Assembly (NCBI RefSeq): GCF_020387415.1
Contig: NZ_JAGWCB010000010.1
Span: forward strand, 310,001 to 374,000
Source of the DNA: Ideonella benzenivorans
GTDB lineage: Bacteria; Pseudomonadota; Gammaproteobacteria; Burkholderiales; Burkholderiaceae_C
DNA: 64,000 bases
Direction: 5' to 3'
Shown in pieces: positions 35,796 to 43,360 of the stretch (the first letter of the stretch is position 1; every line of letters begins with the position of its first letter). The translations under genes were made by a program, and so were the position numbers. The notes under the pieces are model-generated. The model did no database searches and was not told the DNA's origin. It saw nothing but the letters and a program-made list of their open reading frames with translations.

Positions 35796-36824
35796 TCAGC
35801 GCAGGCCGATCAGGCGGCGGGCCATGCGGGCCGCCGCCACCAGGCTGTCGGCACGGGCCACGCCCTGCCCGGCCACGTCGAACGCGGTGCCGTGGTCAGG
35901 GCTGGTCCGCACCAGGGGCAGGCCCAGGGTCACGTTGACCCCCTCCTCCACGCCCAGGTACTTCACCGGGATCAGGCCATGGTCGTGCGTCATGGCCACG
36001 ACAAAGTCGAACTCGCCCGGATGATCCGGCGCGTGACGCGCCCGCATGAAGACCGTGTCCGGCGCGAACGGCCCACGCGCGTCAATGCCTTCGGCCCGGG
36101 CGGCCTCAATGGCCGGCGTGATCAGGCGGATCTCCTCATCCCCAAAACGCCCGCCCTCCCCGGCATGCGGGTTCAGCCCCGCCACCGCGATGCGCGGCGC
36201 CGGCATGCCAAACCGCTGCCCCGCCCGATGGGTGATGCGCAGGGTTTGCAGGATGCCCGGCGTGTCCAGGGCCTCGATCGCCGCCCGCAGCGCCATGTGG
36301 ATGGTGACCAGCACCACCCGCAGCTGCTCATTGGCCAGCATCATCCGCACCGGCGGCAGCGTACCCCCCTCGGCGCAGAGCGCCTGGAGCATCTCGGTGT
36401 GACCCGGAAACGGCACACCGGCCGCCCCCAGCGCCTCCTTGTGCAAAGGGGCGGTCACCAAGGCGGCCACCTGCCCTGCCCGGGCCAAGCCGGCCGCCGC
36501 GGTGATGCAGGCGGCCGCCGCCGCCCCCGCGCGCGCATCGATCTGGCCCCAGGGCAGTTGGGCCAACCCGGCCGGCAACCCTGGCGGCTGCCAGACCGGC
36601 AGCGCGCCCGGAGGGCAGCGCAGAACGTCCTCGGGGCGCTCCAGCCAGGCCACAGGCAGCCGCAGGCCGGCCGCCCGTGCCCCCCGCCGCAGCACCTGGA
36701 CGTCGCCGACCACCAGAGCATCATCGAGCGCACCCGCGGCAAAGGCCTTGGCGATGATTTCCGGGCCGATCCCCACGGGATCGCCCATCGTGACCGCCAG
36801 TCGCGGTGCGGTGGAGGTCGTCAT
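35796..36824 (-). CDS. pdxA: 4-hydroxythreonine-4-phosphate dehydrogenase PdxA
   Basis: A 342-residue NAD-dependent enzyme of pyridoxal phosphate synthesis. Family motifs: LAVTMGDPVGIGPEIIAKAF at the start, the His-containing FPGHTEMLQ, and GLNPHAGEGGRFGDEE. It begins within the stop of the Nif3-family gene (ATGA overlap) and ends 3 bases from the convergent mscL stop, so no room for a terminator exists between them. Confidence 0.96.
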   Translation of the reverse strand: MTTSTAPRLAVTMGDPVGIGPEIIAKAFAAGALDDALVVGDVQVLRRGARAAGLRLPVAWLERPEDVLRCPPGALPVWQPPGLPAGLAQLPWGQIDARAGAAAAACITAAAGLARAGQVAALVTAPLHKEALGAAGVPFPGHTEMLQALCAEGGTLPPVRMMLANEQLRVVLVTIHMALRAAIEALDTPGILQTLRITHRAGQRFGMPAPRIAVAGLNPHAGEGGRFGDEEIRLITPAIEAARAEGIDARGPFAPDTVFMRARHAPDHPGEFDFVVAMTHDHGLIPVKYLGVEEGVNVTLGLPLVRTSPDHGTAFDVAGQGVARADSLVAAARMARRLIGLR

Positions 36825-37570
36825 GCGGGATTGGGCAGGTCGATGAAGCGGTGGCTCAGGCCGAACTGGGCCGCCAAGCGCTCCGCCACGGCCGGCGCGC
36901 CATAACGCTCGGTCGCATGGTGGCCGCAGGCCAGGAAGGCCACCCCGGTCTCCCGGGCCAGGTGGGCCTGCGGCTCAGAAATCTCGCCGGTCAGGAAGGC
37001 GTCGGCACCGGCGGCGATCGCCGCCTCGAAGTAGCCCTGTGCGCCACCACTGCACCAGGCCAGGCGGCGCAGGGGGCGTCCATCCCCGGGCAGCAGCGTC
37101 GGCAGGCGGCCCAGGCGGTCGGCCACCGTGGCCGCCAACGATTCGGCCGACAGCGGCTCCGGAGGAGCGCCGACGAAGCCAAGCTCCTGCTCGCCAAAGC
37201 GCCCGTCCGTTCGCCAGCCCATGCGCGCGGCCCACTGGGCGTTGTTGCCCAGCTCGGCATGCGCATCCAGCGGCAGGTGGTAGGCCAGCAGGTTGATGCC
37301 ATGGGCCAGCAGACGTTCGACCCGGGTCTTGAGCCAACCGGTCAGCCGCCCATCGTGCCCGCGCCAGAACAGGCCATGATGGACCAGGATGGCATCGGCC
37401 CCCTCGTCCACTGCAGCGTCGATCAGCGCCAGGCTGGCAGTCACCCCGGACACCAGGCGCCGAATTTCCGGGCGCCCCTCGACCTGCAGACCGTTCGGCC
37501 CATAATCCTTGAACCGCTCAGGCTGCAACCATTGGTTGAGGCATCCCTCGATCTCCGTCCTCGCCGCCAT
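36821..37570 (-). CDS. Nif3-like dinuclear metal center protein
   Basis: A 249-residue protein of the Nif3/YbgI family. Conserved blocks: DYGPNGLQVEGRPEIRRLVS, the metal-binding VHHGLFWRG and NLLAYHLPLDAH, and the C-terminal GHHATERYG. YbgI-type proteins bind two metal ions in a hexameric ring; the reaction is uncertain. ATG 37570 has GGAAGGAG close upstream. Only 21 bases separate it from the divergent protease gene. Confidence 0.93.
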   Translation of the reverse strand: MAARTEIEGCLNQWLQPERFKDYGPNGLQVEGRPEIRRLVSGVTASLALIDAAVDEGADAILVHHGLFWRGHDGRLTGWLKTRVERLLAHGINLLAYHLPLDAHAELGNNAQWAARMGWRTDGRFGEQELGFVGAPPEPLSAESLAATVADRLGRLPTLLPGDGRPLRRLAWCSGGAQGYFEAAIAAGADAFLTGEISEPQAHLARETGVAFLACGHHATERYGAPAVAERLAAQFGLSHRFIDLPNPA

Positions 37571-37591
37571 GGGCTCCTTCCTCGACGTGTC

Positions 37592-38773
37592 ATGCGCAGA
37601 ATCTGGCTTATTTTCGCCCAATCGGTCACGGTCGCCGTGGCCGTGGTCTTCGTGCTGGGGACCTTCAAACCCGGCTGGCTGCAACAGGCGCCACGCATGG
37701 CCTGGCCGCAACAGGAGCCCACGGTGGCCGCCTCCGGTGTGCCGGTGCAGATCGCCGACGACCCCCTGCCGACACAGCCGCTGAGCGTGGCGGCCCGCAA
37801 GGCGGCGCCCGCCGTGGTCAGTGTGACGGCCAGCAAGACCAACCGGGTCGACAACCCGCATGCCGAGGACCCCTGGTACCGCTATTTTTTCGGCCAGCGC
37901 GGCGAAGAGGGTGACACGGCCGACACCCAGCCACAGGTCGGCCTGGGTTCGGGCGTGATCGTCTCGACCGATGGCTACCTGCTGACCAACAACCACGTCG
38001 TCGACGGCGCCGACGCGATCCAGGTGCAGCTGTCCGACGGCCGCACGGCCAAGGCCCGGCTGGTCGGCACCGACCCGGAAAGCGACATCGCCGTGCTCAA
38101 GATCGACCTCGAACACCTGCCGGTGGTGAGCCTGGGCCGCATCGAGAACGTGGCGGTCGGCGATGCGGTGCTGGCCATCGGCAACCCGTTCAACGTCGGG
38201 CAGACCGTCACCTCGGGCATCGTCAGCGCCCTGGACCGCAGCGGCCTGGGCCTGTCCACCTTCGAGAACTTCATCCAGACCGACGCGGCGATCAACCCCG
38301 GCAACTCCGGCGGCGCGCTGATCGACGTGAATGGCAACCTGATCGGCATCAACACCGCGATCTACTCCCGCTCGGGCGGCAGCATGGGCATCGGCTTCGC
38401 GATCCCGATCGACCTGGCCCGCCAGGTGATGAACGGGCTGGTCCGTGACGGTCAGGTCACCCGCGGCTGGATCGGTGTGCAACCACGCGATCTGGACCCC
38501 GAGTTCGCACAGAACTTCAAGATCCCGGTCTCGGAGGGGGTGCTGATCACCGGCGTGCTGCAGGACGGCCCGGCCAGCCAGGCGGGCATGAAGCCCGGGG
38601 ATGTGGTGGTGCGCATCGCCGGCCAGCCCATCCACAACACCTCGCAGCTGCTGAATGTCGTGGCCGCCCTGAAGCCGCAGACCGATGCGGTGATCGGGGT
38701 GCAGCGGGGGCAGCAGGCACTGGACCTGAAGGTCCACATCGCGCAGCGGCCCAAGCAGCAGACCCAGCAGTGA
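37592..38773 (+). CDS. DegS/HtrA-type periplasmic serine protease
   Basis: A 393-residue protein: N-terminal membrane anchor (IWLIFAQSVTVAVAVVFVLG), a trypsin-like domain with His in LTNNHVVDGAD, Asp in DPESDIAVLK and Ser in NPGNSGGAL, and a single C-terminal PDZ domain (DGPASQAGMKPGDVVVRIAG). One PDZ plus an anchor matches DegS/AlgW, which trigger envelope stress responses; a general quality-control role is also possible. The start has no ribosome site. It is divergent from the Nif3 gene with a 21-base gap. Confidence 0.95.
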   Translation: MRRIWLIFAQSVTVAVAVVFVLGTFKPGWLQQAPRMAWPQQEPTVAASGVPVQIADDPLPTQPLSVAARKAAPAVVSVTASKTNRVDNPHAEDPWYRYFFGQRGEEGDTADTQPQVGLGSGVIVSTDGYLLTNNHVVDGADAIQVQLSDGRTAKARLVGTDPESDIAVLKIDLEHLPVVSLGRIENVAVGDAVLAIGNPFNVGQTVTSGIVSALDRSGLGLSTFENFIQTDAAINPGNSGGALIDVNGNLIGINTAIYSRSGGSMGIGFAIPIDLARQVMNGLVRDGQVTRGWIGVQPRDLDPEFAQNFKIPVSEGVLITGVLQDGPASQAGMKPGDVVVRIAGQPIHNTSQLLNVVAALKPQTDAVIGVQRGQQALDLKVHIAQRPKQQTQQ

Positions 38774-38798
38774 GCCCGCCCGCCGGAGCGCCTGAACC

Positions 38799-39581
38799 TC
38801 AGGCGCTCTTGTCGGCGTCTGCGTCCGGGAACTGGGTGTGCTTGACGAACACGCCAGCGGCCAGGATGCCCAGCTCGTAGAGAACGCACATCGGAATTGC
38901 CAGCGAGAGCTGCGAAACGATGTCTGGCGGGGTCAGGATGGCCGCGATGATGAAGGCCAGCACGATGAAGTAGCCGCGGAATTCGCGCAGCTTTTCCACC
39001 GTGACGATGCCGATGCGCACCAGCACGACCACGGCCACCGGCACCTCGAAGGCCGCCCCGAAGGCCACGAACATGGTCAGCACAAAGCTCAGGTAGGCCT
39101 CAATGTCCGGCGCCGCGGTGATGCTGTGCGGGGCAAAGCTCTGGATGAACTTGAAGACCTTGCCGAAGACAAAGAAGTAGCAGAAGGCCACGCCCGTGAG
39201 GAACAGCACGGTGCTGGAGATGACCAGCGGCAGCACCAGCTTCTTTTCGTGGTTGTAGAGACCCGGCGCCACGAAAGCCCAGATCTGGTAGAGCACCACG
39301 GGCAACGCCAGCATGAAGGCGGCCATCAGGGTGATCTTGAGCGGCACCAGGAAGGGCGAGATGACGTTGGTGGCGATCATCGTCGCGCCATGCGGCAGCG
39401 TGGTCACCAGCGGGGCCGCCAGCAGGTCGTACAGCCCCGCCGGACCGGGCCAGATGGCCAGCACGCCAAAGGCCACGCCGACGGCCAGCAGCGAACGCAC
39501 CAGGCGATCGCGCAATTCGATCAGGTGGGAGACGAACGGGGCCTCGGTGCCCTCCAGTTCGTCGCGAGGTTCTTGGCTCAT
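38799..39581 (-). CDS. tatC: Sec-independent translocase TatC
   Basis: A 260-residue membrane protein with six helices. Conserved features: PFVSHLIELRDRLVRSLLAV, the periplasmic segment FVAPGLYNHEKK, and AFGAAFEVPVAVVVLVRIGI. TatC recognises twin-arginine signal peptides. Last of tatABC; starts 1 base after tatB. Confidence 0.97.
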   Translation of the reverse strand: MSQEPRDELEGTEAPFVSHLIELRDRLVRSLLAVGVAFGVLAIWPGPAGLYDLLAAPLVTTLPHGATMIATNVISPFLVPLKITLMAAFMLALPVVLYQIWAFVAPGLYNHEKKLVLPLVISSTVLFLTGVAFCYFFVFGKVFKFIQSFAPHSITAAPDIEAYLSFVLTMFVAFGAAFEVPVAVVVLVRIGIVTVEKLREFRGYFIVLAFIIAAILTPPDIVSQLSLAIPMCVLYELGILAAGVFVKHTQFPDADADKSA

Positions 39582-39582
39582 A

Positions 39583-40068
39583 TCAGGCCCCTGAACGGGG
39601 CGGACGGAAACGGGCCACGCGGGCCGCGCCGGATTGCACGTGCAGACGCACGCCCTGCCGCTGCTTGTACCAGCGGGGCACGGCGCCGCGCTTCATGCGC
39701 CAGCGCTTGCGCGGCGGGTGGTAATCCGGCACGGGGTTCCATGCCGGTTCGGTCGAGGCCAGTGCAGGCGTGTCCCCTTCGGTGCCTGAGCTCCAGGCCT
39801 GTTCGACGGAGCTGGCCGCCTGCTGCACCTCCTGCTGGACACTCTGGCTGACGTCGCGCGCCGCCGTCTCGAACTGTGTCTTCATTTTCTGAAGCTCTTC
39901 CAGTTCGATCGAGCGGTTGACCTCCGCCTTGACGTCGGCCACGTAGCGCTGGGCCTTGCCGAGGAAATGGCCCACCGTGCGGGCCACGCGCGGCAGCTTT
40001 TCAGGGCCGATCACGATCAGCGCCACGGCGCCAATGAGGGCCAGCTTGTCGAAGCCGAAATCGATCAT
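39583..40068 (-). CDS. tatB: Sec-independent translocase TatB
   Basis: A 161-residue protein. A short N-terminal helix with the TatB motif [22 protein letters not shown] and [18 protein letters not shown] is followed by an amphipathic helix and a disordered, basic C-terminal tail. Works with TatC in substrate recognition. It lies 43 bases downstream of tatA. Confidence 0.95.
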   Translation of the reverse strand: MIDFGFDKLALIGAVALIVIGPEKLPRVARTVGHFLGKAQRYVADVKAEVNRSIELEELQKMKTQFETAARDVSQSVQQEVQQAASSVEQAWSSGTEGDTPALASTEPAWNPVPDYHPPRKRWRMKRGAVPRWYKQRQGVRLHVQSGAARVARFRPPRSGA

Positions 40069-40111
40069 GCGGCCGCCGGTTGGGTCATGAAGGTGTCAGA
40101 CAGCGACACGC

Positions 40112-40351
40112 TCAGGACTTCGGACGGGCGTCCACGTCAACCGTGTTGCTGTCGTTGGCCGACTTCTGCGCGGTGACCTGCGGTGCGGGCTCGGCCGGAG
40201 CTTCGCTTTCGGCGCCGTTCTTCATGCCGTCCTTGAAGCCCTTGACCGCGGAGCCCAGGTCGGAGCCCACGTTCTTCAGCTTCTTGGTGCCGAAGATCAG
40301 CACAACCACCACCAGCACGATCAGCCAATGCCAGATGCTGAACGATCCCAT
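40112..40351 (-). CDS. tatA: Sec-independent translocase TatA
   Basis: A 79-residue protein: [20 protein letters not shown] helix, hinge [20 protein letters not shown] and an acidic tail. TatA oligomers form the translocation path. ATG 40351 has GGAG 9 bases upstream; an in-frame ATG at 40378 is a less likely start. Confidence 0.97.
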   Translation of the reverse strand: MGSFSIWHWLIVLVVVVLIFGTKKLKNVGSDLGSAVKGFKDGMKNGAESEAPAEPAPQVTAQKSANDSNTVDVDARPKS

Positions 40352-40410
40352 GTGAATTCTCCAGAAAACAATGTCCACGATTCTACGGGGCGGTTCGTGA
40401 CACTTTGCGT

Positions 40411-40425
40411 CAAACCCGTGTCACG
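40411..40425 (-). terminator. Small hairpin upstream of tatA
   Basis: On the minus strand CCCG-TGACA-CGGG is followed by TTTG, about 40 bases after the hinT stop. Together with the larger hairpin at 40435-40468 it may attenuate read-through from hinT into tatABC. Confidence 0.35.
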
Positions 40426-40434
40426 GGCCCGTCA

Positions 40435-40468
40435 GCTGACCCTAGGCCCTGCCGGCCCCAGGGTCAGC
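40435..40468 (-). terminator. Hairpin overlapping the hinT stop codon
   Basis: A 9-bp stem (GCTGACCCT at 40435-40443 with AGGGTCAGC at 40460-40468) includes the hinT stop codon. No T-run follows directly. Confidence 0.4.
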
Positions 40469-40811
40469 CCTTGGTCCAGGGGCGCGGGCCACCGATGACG
40501 TGCATGTGCAGGTGGTAGACCTCCTGCCCGCCATCCCGGCCGGTGTTGATGATCTGGCGGAAGCCGCCGGTGACGCCCAACTGGGCCATCAGCTGCGGTG
40601 CCAGCACCATCATCTTGCCCAGCAGCGCCTGCTCGGCCGGCGTGATGTCGGCCATCGTGGCGATGTGGGTCTTGGGAATGATCAGGAAATGCACCGGCGC
40701 CCACGGGTGGATGTCGTGGAAGGCCAGCACGTCGTCGTCTTCGTAGACCTTCTTGGCCGGGATCTGCCCGGCGACGATCTTGCAGAAAATGCAGTCGGGA
40801 TCGGTGTGCAT
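40464..40811 (-). CDS. HIT-family purine nucleoside phosphoramidase (HinT)
   Basis: A 115-residue HIT protein: CIFCKIVAGQIPAKKVYEDD at the start and the catalytic histidine triad EVYHLHMHVIGG at the end. HinT hydrolyses adenosine 5'-phosphoramidates. It sits between a DUF4870 gene and tatA, a common betaproteobacterial order. Confidence 0.95.
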   Translation of the reverse strand: MHTDPDCIFCKIVAGQIPAKKVYEDDDVLAFHDIHPWAPVHFLIIPKTHIATMADITPAEQALLGKMMVLAPQLMAQLGVTGGFRQIINTGRDGGQEVYHLHMHVIGGPRPWTKG

Positions 40812-40823
40812 GGTGTCGCTGCC

Positions 40824-41183
40824 TCAGGCCTTGACCGGCATGGGCTTGTTGTCGTTCCAGTTCAGGATGCCCTTGACGATCCGGTAGATGACCCAGATCG
40901 AGTCGGCGAACAGCACAATGAAGCCGACGCCGACGATGATCGTGACGAAGCCCAACACGGCCCACAACAGGCTGAACCAGAAGGTCCGGATCTGCCAGGT
41001 GAAGTGGCTCTCGTAGATCGTGCCGGCCGTGTCCTCGCGCTTCACGTAATTGATGATCACCGCCACGATGGCGGTGAACCCGATCACCGCGCTGAGCGCA
41101 TACAGGATGTAGGTGATCAGCGTGAGCTGCTTGAGGCTGGCCAGCCGTTCTGCCGACGGTGCCGTGTCGATCACATCGTTCAT
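40824..41183 (-). CDS. DUF4870-family membrane protein
   Basis: A 119-residue protein with three helices ([20 protein letters not shown], then [20 protein letters not shown], then [20 protein letters not shown]), matching the DUF4870 pattern. Function unknown. Its ATG overlaps the hisE stop (ATGA), and hinT follows after 12 bases, so it is inside the hisI-hisE-hinT transcript. Confidence 0.88.
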   Translation of the reverse strand: MNDVIDTAPSAERLASLKQLTLITYILYALSAVIGFTAIVAVIINYVKREDTAGTIYESHFTWQIRTFWFSLLWAVLGFVTIIVGVGFIVLFADSIWVIYRIVKGILNWNDNKPMPVKA

Positions 41184-41542
41184 GAACCCTCCTGGTGTTC
41201 GCGTTGTTGCGCCTTGCGGGCGGCGAACTCCTCCAGGCCAGACAGCCCCTCGCGCCGCTCCAGTTCCTTGAGCACGTCGGCCGGCGACAGCCCGAAGTGC
41301 GCCAGCGCGACCATCGAGTGGAACCACAGGTCCGCCGTCTCGTAGATGATCTTGGCGCGGTCGCCGTCCTTGCCGGCCATCACCGTCTCGACGGCCTCCT
41401 CCCCCACCTTCTTCAGGATGGTGTCGGTGCCCTTGTGGAACAGGCGGGCGACGTAGCTCTTGTCGGGGTCGCCACCGCGCCGGCTCTCGATCACCTCATG
41501 CAGGCGTTGCAGCGTGTCGTTCGAACTCATGGGAATGCTCAT
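41180..41542 (-). CDS. hisE: Phosphoribosyl-ATP pyrophosphatase HisE
   Basis: A roughly 120-residue enzyme of step 2 in histidine synthesis. Motifs: [20 protein letters not shown] and [22 protein letters not shown] 41542 overlaps the hisI stop (ATGA) and is preferred for coupling; ATG 41530 ([10 protein letters not shown]) is the usual start of homologues and cannot be excluded. Confidence 0.95.
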   Translation of the reverse strand: MSIPMSSNDTLQRLHEVIESRRGGDPDKSYVARLFHKGTDTILKKVGEEAVETVMAGKDGDRAKIIYETADLWFHSMVALAHFGLSPADVLKELERREGLSGLEEFAARKAQQREHQEGS

Positions 41543-41931
41543 GCCTTGTAGATGGTGGCCGGGTCCTTCAGGACCGGGTCCACGGCCTGCCATTGGTCGC
41601 CTTCCAGCCGCTCGAAGAAGCAGCTGTGGCGGCCGGTGTGGCAGGCGATGCCGGGCTCATGGCCCAGCTGGGTGATCTTCAGCAGCACCACGTCCTGGTC
41701 GCAGTCGACCCGGATCTCATGCACCTGCTGGAAATGGCCCGACTCCTCGCCCTTGTGCCAGAGCTTCTGGCGCGAGCGGCTGAAATAGACGGCCTGCTTC
41801 AGCGCGGCGGTGCGGGCCAGGGCCTCGCGGTTCATCCAGGCGAACATCAGCACGTCGCCGGTCGCGGCTTCCTGGGCGATGACCGGCACCAGGCCGTCAC
41901 GGTCCCACTTGATGTGATCCAACCAATCCAT
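41539..41931 (-). CDS. hisI: Phosphoribosyl-AMP cyclohydrolase HisI
   Basis: A 130-residue enzyme of step 3 in histidine synthesis. Motifs: [32 protein letters not shown], the metal ligands DCDQDVVLL and [13 protein letters not shown]. It overlaps hisE. The gene upstream in the same direction is a NUDIX hydrolase, not hisF. Confidence 0.97.
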   Translation of the reverse strand: MDWLDHIKWDRDGLVPVIAQEAATGDVLMFAWMNREALARTAALKQAVYFSRSRQKLWHKGEESGHFQQVHEIRVDCDQDVVLLKITQLGHEPGIACHTGRHSCFFERLEGDQWQAVDPVLKDPATIYKA

Positions 41932-41954
41932 GGTGGGCAGTGTAGCGAAGCCGC

Positions 41955-42407
41955 TCAGTCGCGATGGGTGGCGCCGGCGAAGCCACGTTCGGCGGCAAAC
42001 CACTGCAGCACCGGGATGGTGCCCGGCAGCACCGGGTGACTGGCCACCGGCAGGTTTTCCCAGGCCATGGCCTGCTGTTCGCGCATCTCAAACGCACCGG
42101 TCCAGTCGTAGACCTTGTGGAAATGCAGGTGCACCCGGGCGTGGGGATAGTCCATCACCAGCTCCCGCCAGGGGTGACTCGCGCCGATGCGGATGCCCAG
42201 CTCCTCCCACAGCTCGCGCGCCAGGGCCTCGTGCACCGTCTCACCGGCTTCCAGCTTGCCGCCGGGGAACTCCCAGTAGCCGGCGTAGACCTTGCCTTCG
42301 GGGCGCGAGGTGAGCAGGAACCGGCCTTCGCGCCCCTGGGCATCGCGTTCCACCAGCACGCCCACGGCCACCTGGACCGGCGTGCGCTCCGTGCCCGACG
42401 CGCTCAT
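41955..42407 (-). CDS. NUDIX hydrolase (MutT-like)
   Basis: A 150-residue protein with a complete NUDIX box: [20 protein letters not shown] followed by ELGI. The pattern [17 protein letters not shown] is MutT-like, suggesting clean-up of oxidised dGTP or a related nucleotide. Its ATG overlaps the stop of the DUF815 gene (ATGA), the same pairing seen in other betaproteobacteria. hisI follows after 23 bases. Confidence 0.92.
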   Translation of the reverse strand: MSASGTERTPVQVAVGVLVERDAQGREGRFLLTSRPEGKVYAGYWEFPGGKLEAGETVHEALARELWEELGIRIGASHPWRELVMDYPHARVHLHFHKVYDWTGAFEMREQQAMAWENLPVASHPVLPGTIPVLQWFAAERGFAGATHRD

Positions 42408-43297
42408 GCCACACCGCCTTGCGCACCCAGCGCCCGACGGCCCGCCAGGTCGCGCGCGAACTGGTAGGCCACCCGGCCGGAGCGCGAGCCGCGCTCCAGC
42501 GCGAACACCAGGGCCTCGGGCCGGGCCGCCTCGATGGCGGCAACGTCCAGCCCGAAGTGCGAGAGCCACTGCGCGACGATGGCCAGGTACTCGGCCTGGC
42601 TGAAGGGGTAGAAGCTGATCCACAGGCCGAAGCGTTCGGACAGCGAGATCTTCTCCTCGACCACCTCGCCGGGATGGAGCTCGCCATCGTCGGTGTGCTG
42701 GTAGCTGAGGTTGTCCTTCATCGTCTCGGGCAAGAGGTGGCGCCGGTTGCTGGTGGCGTAGATCAGCACGTTGTCGCTGGACGCGGCCACCGAACCATCC
42801 AGGATGGACTTGAGCGCCTTGTAGCCGGATTCGCCTTCCTCGAAGCTCAGGTCGTCGCAGAAGACGATGAAGTGCTCAGGCCGGCGCGAGACCAGCTCCA
42901 CCACGTCCGGCAGGTCCACCAGATCGGCCTTGTCGATCTCGATCAGGCGCAGGCCCTGGTCGGCAAAGGTGTTCAGGCAGGCCTTGATCAGTGAGCTCTT
43001 GCCGGTGCCGCGGGCGCCAGTCAACAGCACATTGTTGGCCGGCTGGCCGGCCACGAACTGCGCCGTGTTGCGCCACAGGCGCTCCTTCTGAGCATCGATC
43101 TCGTGCAGGTCGGCCAGCGCAATGGTCGACACATGCCGCACCGGCTCCAGCTGCCCCATGCCGTTGCGGCGGCGGTAGCGGTAGGCCGTCGACAGTTCCC
43201 AATCGGGCGCGCCCAGCGGCCGGGGCAGCCAAGCCTCCAGCCGTTCCAGCACCCGCTCGGCACGCAGCAGCAGGGGCTCCAGATCTTCCAGGTTCAT
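42404..43297 (-). CDS. DUF815-family AAA-type ATPase
   Basis: A 297-residue ATP-binding protein: Walker A LLTGARGTGKSSLIKA near residue 92, Walker B-like HFIVFCDDLSFEEGE, sensor ATSNRRHLLPE and the DUF815 end GSRSGRVAYQFARDL. Role unknown; the family is often called a predicted AAA ATPase. First gene of the group DUF815-NUDIX-hisI-hisE-DUF4870-hinT. Confidence 0.92.
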   Translation of the reverse strand: MNLEDLEPLLLRAERVLERLEAWLPRPLGAPDWELSTAYRYRRRNGMGQLEPVRHVSTIALADLHEIDAQKERLWRNTAQFVAGQPANNVLLTGARGTGKSSLIKACLNTFADQGLRLIEIDKADLVDLPDVVELVSRRPEHFIVFCDDLSFEEGESGYKALKSILDGSVAASSDNVLIYATSNRRHLLPETMKDNLSYQHTDDGELHPGEVVEEKISLSERFGLWISFYPFSQAEYLAIVAQWLSHFGLDVAAIEAARPEALVFALERGSRSGRVAYQFARDLAGRRALGAQGGVA

Positions 43298-43321
43298 GCG
43301 CCCAGTGTACGAGGGACGCTC

Positions 43322-43348
43322 CGACGGGCGGCCAGTGGCCGCCCGTCG
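43322..43348. terminator. Strong hairpin between 5'-nucleotidase and DUF815 genes
   Basis: A perfect 12-bp stem (CGACGGGCGGCC, loop AGT, GGCCGCCCGTCG) lies 12 bases after the 5'-nucleotidase stop. No T-run follows on the minus strand, so it may act as a transcript stabiliser or Rho-linked end. Confidence 0.5.
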
Positions 43349-43360
43349 CCACCGGCGCCC

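Noticed and set aside
40351-40411. TTGACG/TAGAAT promoter before tatA
   Set aside because: The two elements are 22 bases apart; no acceptable spacing was found.
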